NCBI RefSeq assembly: GCF_000455265.1
Contig: NZ_HG005139.1
Coordinates: forward strand, 1,156,477-1,208,724
Source of the DNA: Paenibacillus antibioticophila
GTDB taxonomy: Bacteria > Bacillota > Bacilli > Paenibacillales > Paenibacillaceae
DNA: 52,248 nucleotides
Direction: 5' to 3'
Shown here piece by piece: positions 16,901 through 25,480 of the stretch. Both the position numbers and the translations under genes were made by a program. The notes below the pieces were generated by a model. It searched no databases. It was not told the DNA's origin and was given only the letters and a program-made list of their open reading frames with translations. Within the stretch, counting starts at the first letter, position 1. The number at the start of each line of letters is the position of its first letter.

Positions 16901-19171
16901 ATGAAACGAATTCCGATGCTGCTTCAGCTGGCACTCATTCTGTTCTGCGTCATGGCGATTCCGTTGTCCATTCTGACCTGGTACAGCGGAGCGCAGATCC
17001 TGCGGAATTCCGAGCTTGAGATTGCGGAATCCGCGCTCGCAGGGCTGAATGCGAACCGGAAGCTGAATGAGAATGCGTTGAACAATTTGGCACAGGATGC
17101 CGTAAGGCTGTCTTCGACCCATATTTATGACCGGATCCGAAATTTCGAGACCTATGCCGAGCTTGGAGAGAATTATGGCAACATGAGCAGCGCCCTTACG
17201 GTGCTGAATGAATTGGTGAACCTGAATCACAGAGTCGATGGCGTGTACTCTACCTATTTTTATCTGGAAGGAGCGAACTACGTCATTTCCACGGACAAAG
17301 GAATTACGACGCTGGACAGATATGAGCCGATCGATTGGATCGAGCAGGCGCTGATCGGAAGGATAGGGATCGGAGGGATTTGGGTTCCCCGGGAATTAAG
17401 CTCGGGGACGAACGTAATCTCGTATGTGCTGCCGTTGAATCGTTTATCGACCACGACACGGGGCATGATCGTCGTCAATTTGCGGGAAAGCCAGATTGAG
17501 AATTATCTGCGGTCGTCGGAGCCCGGTGAGCACGGATTCGTGCTCATGAAACGGGATGGAACGATCATTTCGCATGATGATAAAGGCTTATTGCTCACCA
17601 ATGGGCGAGAGCTGCCGTTTGTCGGAGAAATATTGGATCAAGGGATCAAGCAGGGATATGCATTTCATGAGCAGGATGATAAGCGGTTGCTGTATGCCTG
17701 GTCCTTTTCAGAGCGGTACCGATGGTGGAATGTGAGTATGTCATCGATGGATGAGTTAATGACCCAGACTCGCGCGATGCAGCGCAGCATCCTTCTGTTG
17801 ACCGTCGTTATTTTCTTCGTCGGGACCTTGCTGTCCGTCTTTCTGGCCACCTGGCTGTCCAAGCCGGTGCGCAGGCTGGTTCACAGTGTTCGCGCACGCG
17901 GCAATCTGGGGATATCGGGGCGAAATGAGCTTGCGTTCCTCGATGCGGCATTTCGGCGGATGCAGGAGGAGGAGGAAGGCCTTCATTTGCTGCTGCGCCA
18001 GCGTGAACGGGATACGCGCAGCCTAGCCATTCATAACCTCCTGAAAGGCGAGGTTTCGGGACAGGCTGTGAGCATGTTCCCCGAGCCTCATTGCCTGATC
18101 GCCATCGTCTCGATTGACCAATACCGGAATTATGTGCGCCAGGCTAATTCGGAGACCCGGAGCTATCACCGGTATCTTTTCAACGCCCAATGTGAGGGCT
18201 TATTTCCGGAGGGTATCCACGCTTATAGCGTTTATCAGGGCGAGGGCTATTTTGCGATGGTGATTAATTATGGAGAGGAAGAAGCTGGCCGGAATGGCGA
18301 TGGCATTCACGCTGCTCTTGCAGCAGTGAGAATCATGGCAGAGGACATTTTCGGTCATACGGTGACGATCGGGGTAAGCAGTCCGGCTGCCTTGAACGGG
18401 AATATTCCTGACCGGGCGGCTGAGGCTATGGAGATGATCAAGTACAGGATGATTGAAGGAAGCCGGGGAATTATTTTCTGGAGAGAGGCAACGGAACATA
18501 GCAGCAGGAAATATGTCTACCCCTCGCTCAGCGAAAGGAGGATTCTCAATTTTCTGAACGCCGGTGATCCGGACAGCATCTATAAAGAGCTGGGTGTGAT
18601 CCGGCAGGAAATTCTTTCGGCCGAATATATCTCTTACGATAATATCATGTATATCTATAACCAACTGCTCAGCGTCACCATCAAGCATCTCAGAGAAAAC
18701 AACATTAATACGGAACGGATATTCACGGGGCGGGGAAATATGTATTCCGCCATTGCTTCCTTGGATACGCTTGACGAGCTTGAGGAATACATGCGCGGCT
18801 TCTTCGGCGAGATTATCCAATACCTCACACGGAATCAGGGTGAAGCAGGGCATGGCGAACGAATTGTCCGCTACCTGGAACAGCATTATTGCGAGGAAAT
18901 CGTATTCGAAAATATGGCCAAGGAAATCGGCATCAGTTATTCCTATATGCGGAGAATCGTATATGAACTCACGGGGAAAAGCCTGATCGATTACATTAAT
19001 CAGTTGCGAATCGAAAAGGCGAAGCAGCTCTTGCTGGAAACCTCGCTTACCATCGCCCAGATTGCTTCCGAAGTCGGGTACTACAATGTGCAGAGCTTCA
19101 ACCGGTTTTTTCGCAAATATGAGGGCATGGCGCCGAGCAGCTACAGATCCGCCAAGACGAACACTTCGTAA
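16901..19171 (+). CDS. Membrane-anchored AraC-family sensor/regulator (YesS-like)
   Basis: ATG 16901 lies 9 bases after GAGGGG. The 756-residue product has a membrane segment at about 7-28, an extracytoplasmic Cache-like sensor domain (about 30-290), a second membrane segment (about 294-316), a HAMP-like linker (LSKPVRRLVHSVRARGN) and a middle cytoplasmic region. It ends in an AraC DNA-binding domain (about 655-752: IVFENMAKEIGISYSYMRRI; LTIAQIASEVGYYNVQSFNR). In B. subtilis, YesS of this layout is encoded beside the rhamnogalacturonan genes. It probably senses an extracellular saccharide, directly or via the binding protein, and activates the permease operon downstream. It is set apart from that operon by a repeat element. 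A possible cre site precedes it. Confidence 0.9.
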   Translation: MKRIPMLLQLALILFCVMAIPLSILTWYSGAQILRNSELEIAESALAGLNANRKLNENALNNLAQDAVRLSSTHIYDRIRNFETYAELGENYGNMSSALTVLNELVNLNHRVDGVYSTYFYLEGANYVISTDKGITTLDRYEPIDWIEQALIGRIGIGGIWVPRELSSGTNVISYVLPLNRLSTTTRGMIVVNLRESQIENYLRSSEPGEHGFVLMKRDGTIISHDDKGLLLTNGRELPFVGEILDQGIKQGYAFHEQDDKRLLYAWSFSERYRWWNVSMSSMDELMTQTRAMQRSILLLTVVIFFVGTLLSVFLATWLSKPVRRLVHSVRARGNLGISGRNELAFLDAAFRRMQEEEEGLHLLLRQRERDTRSLAIHNLLKGEVSGQAVSMFPEPHCLIAIVSIDQYRNYVRQANSETRSYHRYLFNAQCEGLFPEGIHAYSVYQGEGYFAMVINYGEEEAGRNGDGIHAALAAVRIMAEDIFGHTVTIGVSSPAALNGNIPDRAAEAMEMIKYRMIEGSRGIIFWREATEHSSRKYVYPSLSERRILNFLNAGDPDSIYKELGVIRQEILSAEYISYDNIMYIYNQLLSVTIKHLRENNINTERIFTGRGNMYSAIASLDTLDELEEYMRGFFGEIIQYLTRNQGEAGHGERIVRYLEQHYCEEIVFENMAKEIGISYSYMRRIVYELTGKSLIDYINQLRIEKAKQLLLETSLTIAQIASEVGYYNVQSFNRFFRKYEGMAPSSYRSAKTNTS

Positions 19172-19199
19172 ATGAGATAAATGAGCAGTGGCAGGCTGC

Positions 19200-19402
19200 C
19201 TATATAAGTTGAACTATATAAACTACGTAGAAAGGGCATAAGATTGAAGTGTGCTGAAGAAGCGAAAGCGTTCGCCTTTGTGAGTGGATTTCAACCTTAT
19301 AATATCTTAGTTCAATTAGAGAAATCCGCGAACAACAGCGATCGTAAGCACACTTCACTCGTTGCCCTCAAAACGTAAAATTCAATAGTTCAACGTATAT
19401 AG
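19200..19402. repeat. MITE-like interspersed element, about 203 bp, terminal inverted repeats
   Basis: The ends are CTATATAAGTTGAACTAT (19200-19217) and ATAGTTCAACGTATATAG (19385-19402), reverse complements with one mismatch in 18. There is no coding capacity. A related left end occurs at 24496. From memory, sequences like its interior are common in Paenibacillus genomes. It sits between the sensor gene and its likely target operon. The rest of the 19172-19618 gap contains a tiny frame, described separately. Confidence 0.65.
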
Positions 19403-19539
19403 TCGAAGTAGTCAATTTTGCTTATAGCATTCAATATTGATTATGTTCACCCGCAAAATTCCCGTTACATCAAGCAACAATCAAAAATGACAAATAGAAT
19501 CAAAACTCATGATTTACCGGTGCGAAAACGGAGGGTAAG

Positions 19540-19575
19540 ATGAGACACAGCCTCCCCCATGGTTCTCCACAATGA
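19540..19575 (+). CDS. Possible 11-residue leader peptide before the permease operon
   Basis: GGAGGGT stands 4 bases before ATG 19540. The frame M-R-H-S-L-P-H-G-S-P-Q ends at TGA 19573-19575. It is not in frame with the permease. It could be a leader peptide, or the old permease start separated by a frameshift. Low certainty. Confidence 0.25.
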   Translation: MRHSLPHGSPQ

Positions 19576-19618
19576 TTCGGACGGGGTGAGGAAGCCCCAA
19601 GCGTTAGGAGGTGAGATT

Positions 19619-20581
19619 CTGAAACTTGAAAGCGCTTCAAAAGTCAAAAGTCCCCTAAATACCAGAGAGACACTAGTGAAGAGGCTCGCTTTTTATCTTC
19701 GCCGGGACCTTCAACTCTACCTGATGCTTCTAATCCCGATCGCTTTTGTGCTTGTATTCAAATACGGACCGATGTCCGGCCTTGTGCTGGCGTTCAAGAA
19801 TTACAAAATCGCCCATGGCGTCTGGGGGAGCGAGTGGGTCGGATTCGAGGTGTTCAGGGAGCTGTTCGCCAAGCATGATTTTGGCCGCGCTGTCCGCAAT
19901 ACCTTGCTGCTGAACTGCCTTGATCTTGTCTTCAGCTTCACGATGCCGATCGTACTGGCCCTATTGCTTAATGAGGTAAGAAACATCCGATTCAAGCGGA
20001 TCAACCAGACCTTGCTTTATTTGCCGCATTTTCTGTCCTGGATTATTATCGGCGCAATTGCTTATCAGCTGCTGAGCGAGGGCAACGGCGTGGTCAACAA
20101 TGTGATCGCGATGATGGGAGGAAACCGGATTCCGTTTCTGCAGGAGGATGTCAACTGGCTGATCAGTTATCTGGCGATTGGCGTCTGGCAGAGTATGGGC
20201 TGGGGAACGATTATTTATCTTGCGGCGATCAGCGGGATTAATCCGGAGCTGTACGAGGCGGCAACCGTGGACGGCGCAGGCCGCTGGCGGAAGGTATGGA
20301 ACGTGTCTCTGCCGTCGATCCGCACGACCATCGTGACTTTGTTAATCATGAACCTGGGACGGGTCATGGAGGGTTCGTTCGAACGGATCTATGCGCTGCA
20401 AAATAAAGCCACAACAGAATTTACAACGACGATTCCGGTACTGGTGTACCGCTGGGGGATCGAGGGCGGGAACTTCAGCCGGGCCACGGCGCTCGGATTG
20501 TTCCAGTCCCTGATTGGAATCATGCTGGTGCTGTTGGCGGATCGTATCGCCAAAAAGCTAGGAGAAGACGGACTCTTATGA
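19619..20581 (+). CDS. ABC sugar transporter permease, LplB type
   Basis: AGGAGG (19606-19611) is followed by CTG at 19619, which gives about 320 residues, the usual family length, and I prefer that unusual start. The next ATG in frame (19559) has no site and adds 20 unlikely residues. The protein has six membrane segments, starting LQLYLMLLIPIAFVLVFKYG, and the inner-membrane EAA loop ELYEAATVDGAGRWRKVWNV, which docks the ATPase. It belongs to the LplB/YteP-type permeases that import complex oligosaccharides in Paenibacillus. It partners the permease at 20836 and the lipoprotein at 21772. No ATPase is encoded nearby. The codons after the start (TTGAAAGCGCTTCAA) resemble a shortened cre site. 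Confidence 0.88.
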   Translation: MKLESASKVKSPLNTRETLVKRLAFYLRRDLQLYLMLLIPIAFVLVFKYGPMSGLVLAFKNYKIAHGVWGSEWVGFEVFRELFAKHDFGRAVRNTLLLNCLDLVFSFTMPIVLALLLNEVRNIRFKRINQTLLYLPHFLSWIIIGAIAYQLLSEGNGVVNNVIAMMGGNRIPFLQEDVNWLISYLAIGVWQSMGWGTIIYLAAISGINPELYEAATVDGAGRWRKVWNVSLPSIRTTIVTLLIMNLGRVMEGSFERIYALQNKATTEFTTTIPVLVYRWGIEGGNFSRATALGLFQSLIGIMLVLLADRIAKKLGEDGLL

Positions 20582-20641
20582 GAGGGAGTATTATAACTAA
20601 ACCTAATCGAACTGATTTTGATTACAGCCCTTAAATTGAAA

Positions 20642-20808
20642 GTTCAAAAAGTTGGGTTTACAGGACCAAGAAGGTTGGATGAAGCTAGGGACTGAGTAGC
20701 GGAGCGTAGACAGATCTACGTGAGCAACGGAAGGCCCGGCTGAATTCAAGATTCGATGTCGAATGTACTCCTGGAACAGCTTCGTCCTGGGAAGATGACT
20801 TTTTGAAC
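20642..20808. repeat. MITE-like element inside the permease operon, about 167 bp
   Basis: GTTCAAAAAGT (20642-20652) and ACTTTTTGAAC (20798-20808) are perfect 11-base inverted ends. The interior has GC-rich segments (GAGTAGCGGAGCGTAG, GAGCAACGGAAGGCCCGG) that could fold. No coding capacity. It lies between the two permease genes and ends 12 bases before the second's ribosome-binding site. The sequence style is, from memory, repeated in Paenibacillus genomes. Confidence 0.6.
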
Positions 20809-20835
20809 AACCTATCAAAGAAAGGAGGCGGGTTC

Positions 20836-21735
20836 TTGAAGTCTTCGGGCAATTTACTCACCGTGCATCGCAATAGACGCTTTGACACCTGGGATGTGCT
20901 GATTCATCTCACGCTGATCATCGCCTCGCTGGTATGCTTGCTGCCGTTCCTCCATGTCGTTGCCAAATCGCTTAGCTCAGACGCCTTTGTCATCGCGAAC
21001 AAGGTGATTCTCCTGCCACGCGGCTTCACATTTGAAGCCTACAGCAAGATTTTTGCCGATGCCAGTATCCTTCGTTCCCTCTATGTCTCGGTGATTGTGA
21101 CGGTTGCATTTACGATTCTCGGCATGATCATCACCGTCTGCGCGGCCTATCCATTATCACGCAAGCAGCTTAAGGGCCGCACCGCATTGACGATGATCTT
21201 CATGATCACCTTGTACTTTAGCGGCGGCATTATTCCCGAATACATGCTGATGAATCAACTCGGCATGCTCGACACCTTGTGGGCGCTTATTCTGCCGCAG
21301 GCGTTCAGCGCGTTCAATTTCCTGATCATGAAGACCTCGATTTCAAGCAGTATTCCGGTAAGCCTTGAGGAGTCGGCGAGAATTGACGGGGCAGGCCATT
21401 TCCGCATCTTGTGGAGCATCGTCCTGCCGCTCTCCAAGCCGATTATTGCAACGTTATCGCTCTTTTATGCCGTTGGCCGCTGGAACGCGTATCAGGATGC
21501 TTTATTCTACATCAAGCAAGCGGTGGATCTTCGGCCGCTGCAGCTCAAATTGTATTATCTGGTCATTCAGGCCAGCGAGAGCTTCCAGCTGGAGGCGACA
21601 CAGGTTCAGCTTAGCAATCCCGAGGTTTTAAAGGCATCGTGCGTCGTGTTTGCGACGCTTCCGATCCTTTGCATATATCCGTTTATCCAAAAGTATTTCG
21701 TCCAAGGCGTCTTACTGGGTGCAGTTAAGGAATAA
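20836..21735 (+). CDS. ABC sugar transporter permease, YtcP/LplC type
   Basis: The start is TTG 20836, 7 bases after AAAGGAGG (20821-20828). The earlier in-frame TTG at 20803 lies inside the repeat element. The roughly 299-residue product has six membrane segments and the EAA loop (SLEESARIDGAGHFRILWSI). The end (QKYFVQGVLLGAVKE) is the YtcP/LplC family signature. It forms the heterodimeric channel with the LplB-type permease. Intervening repeat DNA (254 bases) separates genes that are normally 10-20 bases apart, yet the ribosome-binding site is intact, so a joint transcript may still work. Confidence 0.9.
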   Translation: MKSSGNLLTVHRNRRFDTWDVLIHLTLIIASLVCLLPFLHVVAKSLSSDAFVIANKVILLPRGFTFEAYSKIFADASILRSLYVSVIVTVAFTILGMIITVCAAYPLSRKQLKGRTALTMIFMITLYFSGGIIPEYMLMNQLGMLDTLWALILPQAFSAFNFLIMKTSISSSIPVSLEESARIDGAGHFRILWSIVLPLSKPIIATLSLFYAVGRWNAYQDALFYIKQAVDLRPLQLKLYYLVIQASESFQLEATQVQLSNPEVLKASCVVFATLPILCIYPFIQKYFVQGVLLGAVKE

Positions 21736-21771
21736 CTGAAGCAAGATCATTTGAAAAACGGGGGGAAAACG

Positions 21772-23424
21772 ATGAACAAAAGTAAAATGTTCTCGATCGT
21801 CATGGCTTTGTTCGTAGCAATCAGTGTTCTGTCGGCATGTACAGGCAGTAACAATTCCAGCTCCAATTCGGATAACAGCTCTAAAAATTCGAATACGCCG
21901 ACCGCCAACTCCGCTAACTCATCGGGAGATTATCAGGATTACTCGGGAGGATTTCCCGAGAAGGTCATGCTGGAAATCCCGGTCTACGAGCGTGCGTTCG
22001 AAGGCTGGAATGTCACCGACAACTACTATACCCGCTGGGTTCAGCAGGAGTTCGGAGATAAGTACAACATCGATGTTAAATATGTTCCGATTACCCGCAC
22101 GAGCGAGGTTACGGACTATGAACAATTGCTTGCTTCGCACAAGGCACCGGACATTATTTTTCATTATGACATGCCGCAAGCACTGGCCTATTACGGAGAA
22201 GAAGTGATGCAAGAGCTTGATTATGACGAAATTGCTTACTATGCCCCGACTTATTGGAAAAATATGAGTTCAACCATAGAGAAATACGGCAGTGTGGACG
22301 GAAACAAAGTCTTCTTCTTTGCCAATCGCCCTTCTGCGGATAACTTCACGACACTCGTTCGGAAGGACTGGGTAGAGCAGGCCGGGATGAAAGTCGAGGA
22401 CTTGACGTCTTTGGAGAAATTTAACGAGATGCTGGCAAAATGGAAGGAAGCGGGTCTCGGCGTTGGCGGCGGCAACTTGCTGCAAAATAACTATAATTTC
22501 AACTATGCCTTCCGGGACTGGCCGATTGATGGAAAAGAACGGGCGCTGTATTCTGACCTTAGTGTGGCCGACCTGACGTCTCCGGCAACCGAGCGCTATC
22601 TTCGCAATCTGAACTATCAGTACAACAACGGAATGATCGATAAGGAATTTTATTTGCGCAATGATGAGGCAAAGACAAAAGCGGAGTTCGTAGCCGGCAA
22701 GACCGGAACATTCGCCTTCTATCTTACGAGCAATACAGACGTTATATCCGCTACGCTCGTCAACAATCCGGATGCCGAGTTCGCTGTGCTGCCTCCGACG
22801 GCGAGCGTTCCGGAAGGCTTCCAGCCTCAGGGACGCGCCTATTGGCCCTTCGGCTTCATTATGGGCATAAATTATGAATCCTCGGCCGAGGAACGGAGGG
22901 CAGTATGGATGTATCTCGAATGGATGAGCCAGCCGGATAATCTCTTCTTCCTGCAAAATGGTGTCGAGGGCCAGAATTACACGCTCGACAGTGATGGCAT
23001 CGCTGTAAAGGCAGCCGATTTTGCGGGTGAATCGAAGCTGTCCAATAACAATAACAAGGATTATTGGGGACTTGTCACGGAGATGGCTGAATACGCCAGC
23101 CCGGAATTGACGCGGAAATCGTATATCCGCAACTGGGCGCCTCCAGGATATGAATATCTGGCCGAGGATATGCTGAAGTACTATGATGAGACGGCAGAAT
23201 ACCGCACGCCGGACGCCTTGTTCACTATCGTTCTTGAGAAAGTCAACGAATACAAGGCCGACCTGAACTCGTTGTTTCAGGAGCTGTATGTCAAGTGTGT
23301 TCTGTCTCCTGAAGGAGAGTTCGATGCGACCTACGAAGCGGCCAAAAAGACTTATCTTAACGCAGGTTACCAGGAGATTCTCGACGAGAAGCAGAAAGCG
23401 ATCGACGCGGGGCAGTACAATTAA
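21772..23424 (+). CDS. Extracellular solute-binding lipoprotein of the sugar importer
   Basis: The start is ATG 21772 (GGGGGG at correct distance); the ATG at 21751 has no site. The 550-residue product begins with a lipoprotein signal (MALFVAISVLSAC, lipid-modified Cys23) and a Ser/Asn-rich linker (SNNSSSNSDNSSKNSN), so it is tethered outside. The size and motifs (PDIIFHYDMPQALAYYGEEV; WMYLEWMSQPDN) place it among the large family 1 binding proteins (LipO/YtcQ-like) that serve LplB/YtcP permeases. The gene follows the second permease after 36 bases. Its probable ligand is an unsaturated rhamnogalacturonan-type oligosaccharide, judged by the two GH105 enzymes and RhaM around it. Confidence 0.9.
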   Translation: MNKSKMFSIVMALFVAISVLSACTGSNNSSSNSDNSSKNSNTPTANSANSSGDYQDYSGGFPEKVMLEIPVYERAFEGWNVTDNYYTRWVQQEFGDKYNIDVKYVPITRTSEVTDYEQLLASHKAPDIIFHYDMPQALAYYGEEVMQELDYDEIAYYAPTYWKNMSSTIEKYGSVDGNKVFFFANRPSADNFTTLVRKDWVEQAGMKVEDLTSLEKFNEMLAKWKEAGLGVGGGNLLQNNYNFNYAFRDWPIDGKERALYSDLSVADLTSPATERYLRNLNYQYNNGMIDKEFYLRNDEAKTKAEFVAGKTGTFAFYLTSNTDVISATLVNNPDAEFAVLPPTASVPEGFQPQGRAYWPFGFIMGINYESSAEERRAVWMYLEWMSQPDNLFFLQNGVEGQNYTLDSDGIAVKAADFAGESKLSNNNNKDYWGLVTEMAEYASPELTRKSYIRNWAPPGYEYLAEDMLKYYDETAEYRTPDALFTIVLEKVNEYKADLNSLFQELYVKCVLSPEGEFDATYEAAKKTYLNAGYQEILDEKQKAIDAGQYN

Positions 23425-23442
23425 TCCGGGAGGGTGAATAGT

Positions 23443-24468
23443 TTGAAGCTAACAGCGGTTCCGTCCGACTTGAAACCAATCGCCGGACGCGTGGTGGACT
23501 ATATCTTCGGCATGGATCTGACCTGGGACTGGCCGGGAGGGGTTGCCTTTTACGGAGTCAGCTCGATCTTCGAAGCTACCGGGGAACAGGCTTATCTCGA
23601 ACGGATGGCGGGATGGTGTGATGAGTACATTGAGGCAGGGCTTCCAATCTGGAACGTGAACACCTGCGCGATGGGACATATGCTGCTTACCTTGTATGAA
23701 CACACGCAAGACCAGAAGTATCTTGATCTGATTTTAAGCAAGATCGATTACATCCAGAATAAGGCGCCTCGATTCGGAGAACGGGTGCTTCAGCATACGG
23801 TGTCCGCCAAGAATGATTTTCCCGAGCAGTGCTGGGCCGATACGCTGTTTATGGCCGCCTATTTCATGCTGCGCACCGGTGTGATGCTGGGAGAGAAGCC
23901 GCTGATTGAAGATGCTCTGCACCAATTTTATTGGCATATCCATTATTTGCAGGACGAGGACTCCGGACTTTGGTATCATGGCTACAACAATATCAGGAAG
24001 GATCATATGTCCGGGATCTACTGGGCTCGCGCTAATGCTTGGGCAGCCTATACGATGTCCCGGGCGGCAAGGGTGGTGCCGGAAGGCTACCTCTATCCGC
24101 CGATGATGCATATATGGAGTTCCTTGCGGGATCAACTCGCGGCGATTAAAAAACTGCAGAAGGATAACGGCCTCTGGGGAACCGTTCTTGATGCTCCTGA
24201 GGCCTACGGTGAAGTGTCTGCGACGGCAGGAATAGCGGCGGCTATGCTCATGCAGGGCAATCCCCTCCATGCGAAATATGTGCAGAAAGCGCTGGATGGC
24301 GTACTAGATAACATTGCAGCTAATGGCCGCGTGCTTAATGTCTCCGGCGGAACCGCCGTGATGAAGGATGTCGAGGACTATCTTGCAGTGGACCGCAAAT
24401 GGGCCCAGGGCTGGGGACAGGGACTCGCATTGGCGCTGCTGGCGGCGGCAATTCAAATTGGCGAATGA
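23443..24468 (+). CDS. GH105 unsaturated rhamnogalacturonyl hydrolase (YteR-like)
   Basis: The start is TTG 23443, 8 bases after GGGAGGG (23428-23434); the GTG at 23434 lies within the site. The 341-residue cytoplasmic product has helical-barrel repeats and the key block QCWADTLFMAAYFMLRTG with Asp133 at the catalytic position, followed by SGLWYHGYN and IYWARANAWAAYTMSRAARV. It removes the unsaturated uronic acid from imported lyase products, releasing rhamnose-containing sugar. The gene sits 18 bases behind the binding protein, so it is co-transcribed. It is about 35 residues shorter than the paralogue at 12299. Confidence 0.9.
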   Translation: MKLTAVPSDLKPIAGRVVDYIFGMDLTWDWPGGVAFYGVSSIFEATGEQAYLERMAGWCDEYIEAGLPIWNVNTCAMGHMLLTLYEHTQDQKYLDLILSKIDYIQNKAPRFGERVLQHTVSAKNDFPEQCWADTLFMAAYFMLRTGVMLGEKPLIEDALHQFYWHIHYLQDEDSGLWYHGYNNIRKDHMSGIYWARANAWAAYTMSRAARVVPEGYLYPPMMHIWSSLRDQLAAIKKLQKDNGLWGTVLDAPEAYGEVSATAGIAAAMLMQGNPLHAKYVQKALDGVLDNIAANGRVLNVSGGTAVMKDVEDYLAVDRKWAQGWGQGLALALLAAAIQIGE

Positions 24469-24495
24469 TTGATGAAGGATACTCGATACTTGTTG

Positions 24496-24806
24496 CTTAT
24501 ATAAGTTGAACTATACTCTGAGGGCAAGCTTCTTGAAGGCTTACAGCTTTTCACCAAGAGCATCTTGCCCACCAAGCCGTTGGATCTATGAACAAGGGCG
24601 AAAGGGACTTCCGTTTGAGTGGGTGCAACAACAATTACGGTTCGCTTGGAAGAGTGGGAAAAAACAAGTAGCCGGAGGTCCGGTATGGAGCTGAAACAGC
24701 GAGTGTAAGCCTATACCGGACGCAGGCTCCCAGGGTTCACCATGCTTCTAGTACTTTGTTTGTTCCAGTAAATTGGAAGTCGTTTTTGGCAAGTACAGTT
24801 ATATAG
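24496..24806. repeat. Second interspersed repeat element
   Basis: The left end CTTATATAAGTTGAACTATA (24496-24515) matches the left end at 19200 almost base for base. The right side TACAGTTATATAG (24794-24806) is a poor inverted partner. The interior differs from the first copy and has a stretch with a near-palindrome (TCCGGTATGGAGC ... AGCCTATACCGGA, 24680-24716). No protein is encoded. It fills most of the 24469-24837 gap between the hydrolase and the mutarotase. Confidence 0.45.
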
Positions 24807-24837
24807 TGAATTTTTTATGTGAGAGGGAGGCGGAGGG

Positions 24838-25167
24838 ATGATACGAAAAGCTTCACTGATGAAGGTCTACGAGGATTGTCATAATGAATATCATAAGCGT
24901 CACAATGAGCTTTGGCCCGAGATGAGAGAGATGCTTCTCGCTCACGGGGTTATTAGTTATTCGATTTTTTTGGATGAACCTACAAGCACTTTGTTTGCCT
25001 ATTTAGAGCTTGAGGACGAAGCTCTTTGGAACCAGGCTGCCGATACGAGGATTTGCAGAAAGTGGTGGGATAGCATGAAGGATATCATGGAGACGCATGC
25101 CGACCACCGTCCTGTAAGCCGTGATTTGAAAGAGGTGTTCTTTCTGGTGAGGGAGCCTGAAGAATAG
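24838..25167 (+). CDS. rhaM: L-rhamnose mutarotase
   Basis: ATG 24838 follows GGGAGGCGGAGG. The 109-residue product matches RhaM (YiiL) in length and motifs: MIRKASLMKVYEDCHNEYHK at the start, RHNELWPEMREMLLAHGV with the conserved histidine/tryptophan, ISYSIFLDEPTSTLFAYLE, and KWWDSMKDIME toward the end. It interconverts alpha and beta anomers of L-rhamnose in the cytoplasm, speeding entry into isomerase-based catabolism. It supports the idea that this locus yields rhamnose. rhaA/rhaB/rhaD-like genes are not in the window. The distance from the hydrolase (369 bases, with a repeat element) leaves co-transcription uncertain. Confidence 0.9.
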   Translation: MIRKASLMKVYEDCHNEYHKRHNELWPEMREMLLAHGVISYSIFLDEPTSTLFAYLELEDEALWNQAADTRICRKWWDSMKDIMETHADHRPVSRDLKEVFFLVREPEE

Positions 25168-25480
25168 CAGCTAGTGATAGAGCAGTCTGGTATTCTGTTC
25201 TTTACGAGATAAACTTAAAAACTTTGGAAACAGCAAAAAATTGGCATGAGAGGCCACCTTCGCAATCAAAGAAGGTGGTCTTCGCATTCAGCTAATATTG
25301 TTAAGAGATTAATGAAATTTCTTGAAAAGTATCGAGACGCAGAAAAAAACTACATTGTTTCTGATGTTTCCTCATGGATCCAGATCAGCCAAGGAAGCTG
25401 TCGTCAAGTCCGGTGTAGCGGTGTTGCATTTTCCATGATCATTCTGTAAAAGAGAGAGTGGGGACAGTTGAGTCAATATA
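25168..25480. other. Gap with a hairpin, no gene recognised
   Basis: GGCCACCTTC (25252-25261) pairs with GAAGGTGGTC (25271-25280), one G-U pair, but no T-run follows. The remainder contains a short frame reading MKFLEKYRDAEKNYIVSDVS that I cannot match. It may be remnant sequence. Confidence 0.3.

Noticed and set aside
19200..19402. Riboswitch or leader RNA before the permease operon
   Set aside because: The terminal inverted repeats and matching left end at 24496 point to a mobile repeat rather than a riboswitch.
24506..24694. Frame of about 60 codons in the 24469-24837 gap
   Set aside because: It overlaps the repeat element, lacks a ribosome-binding site and has no recognisable protein pattern.
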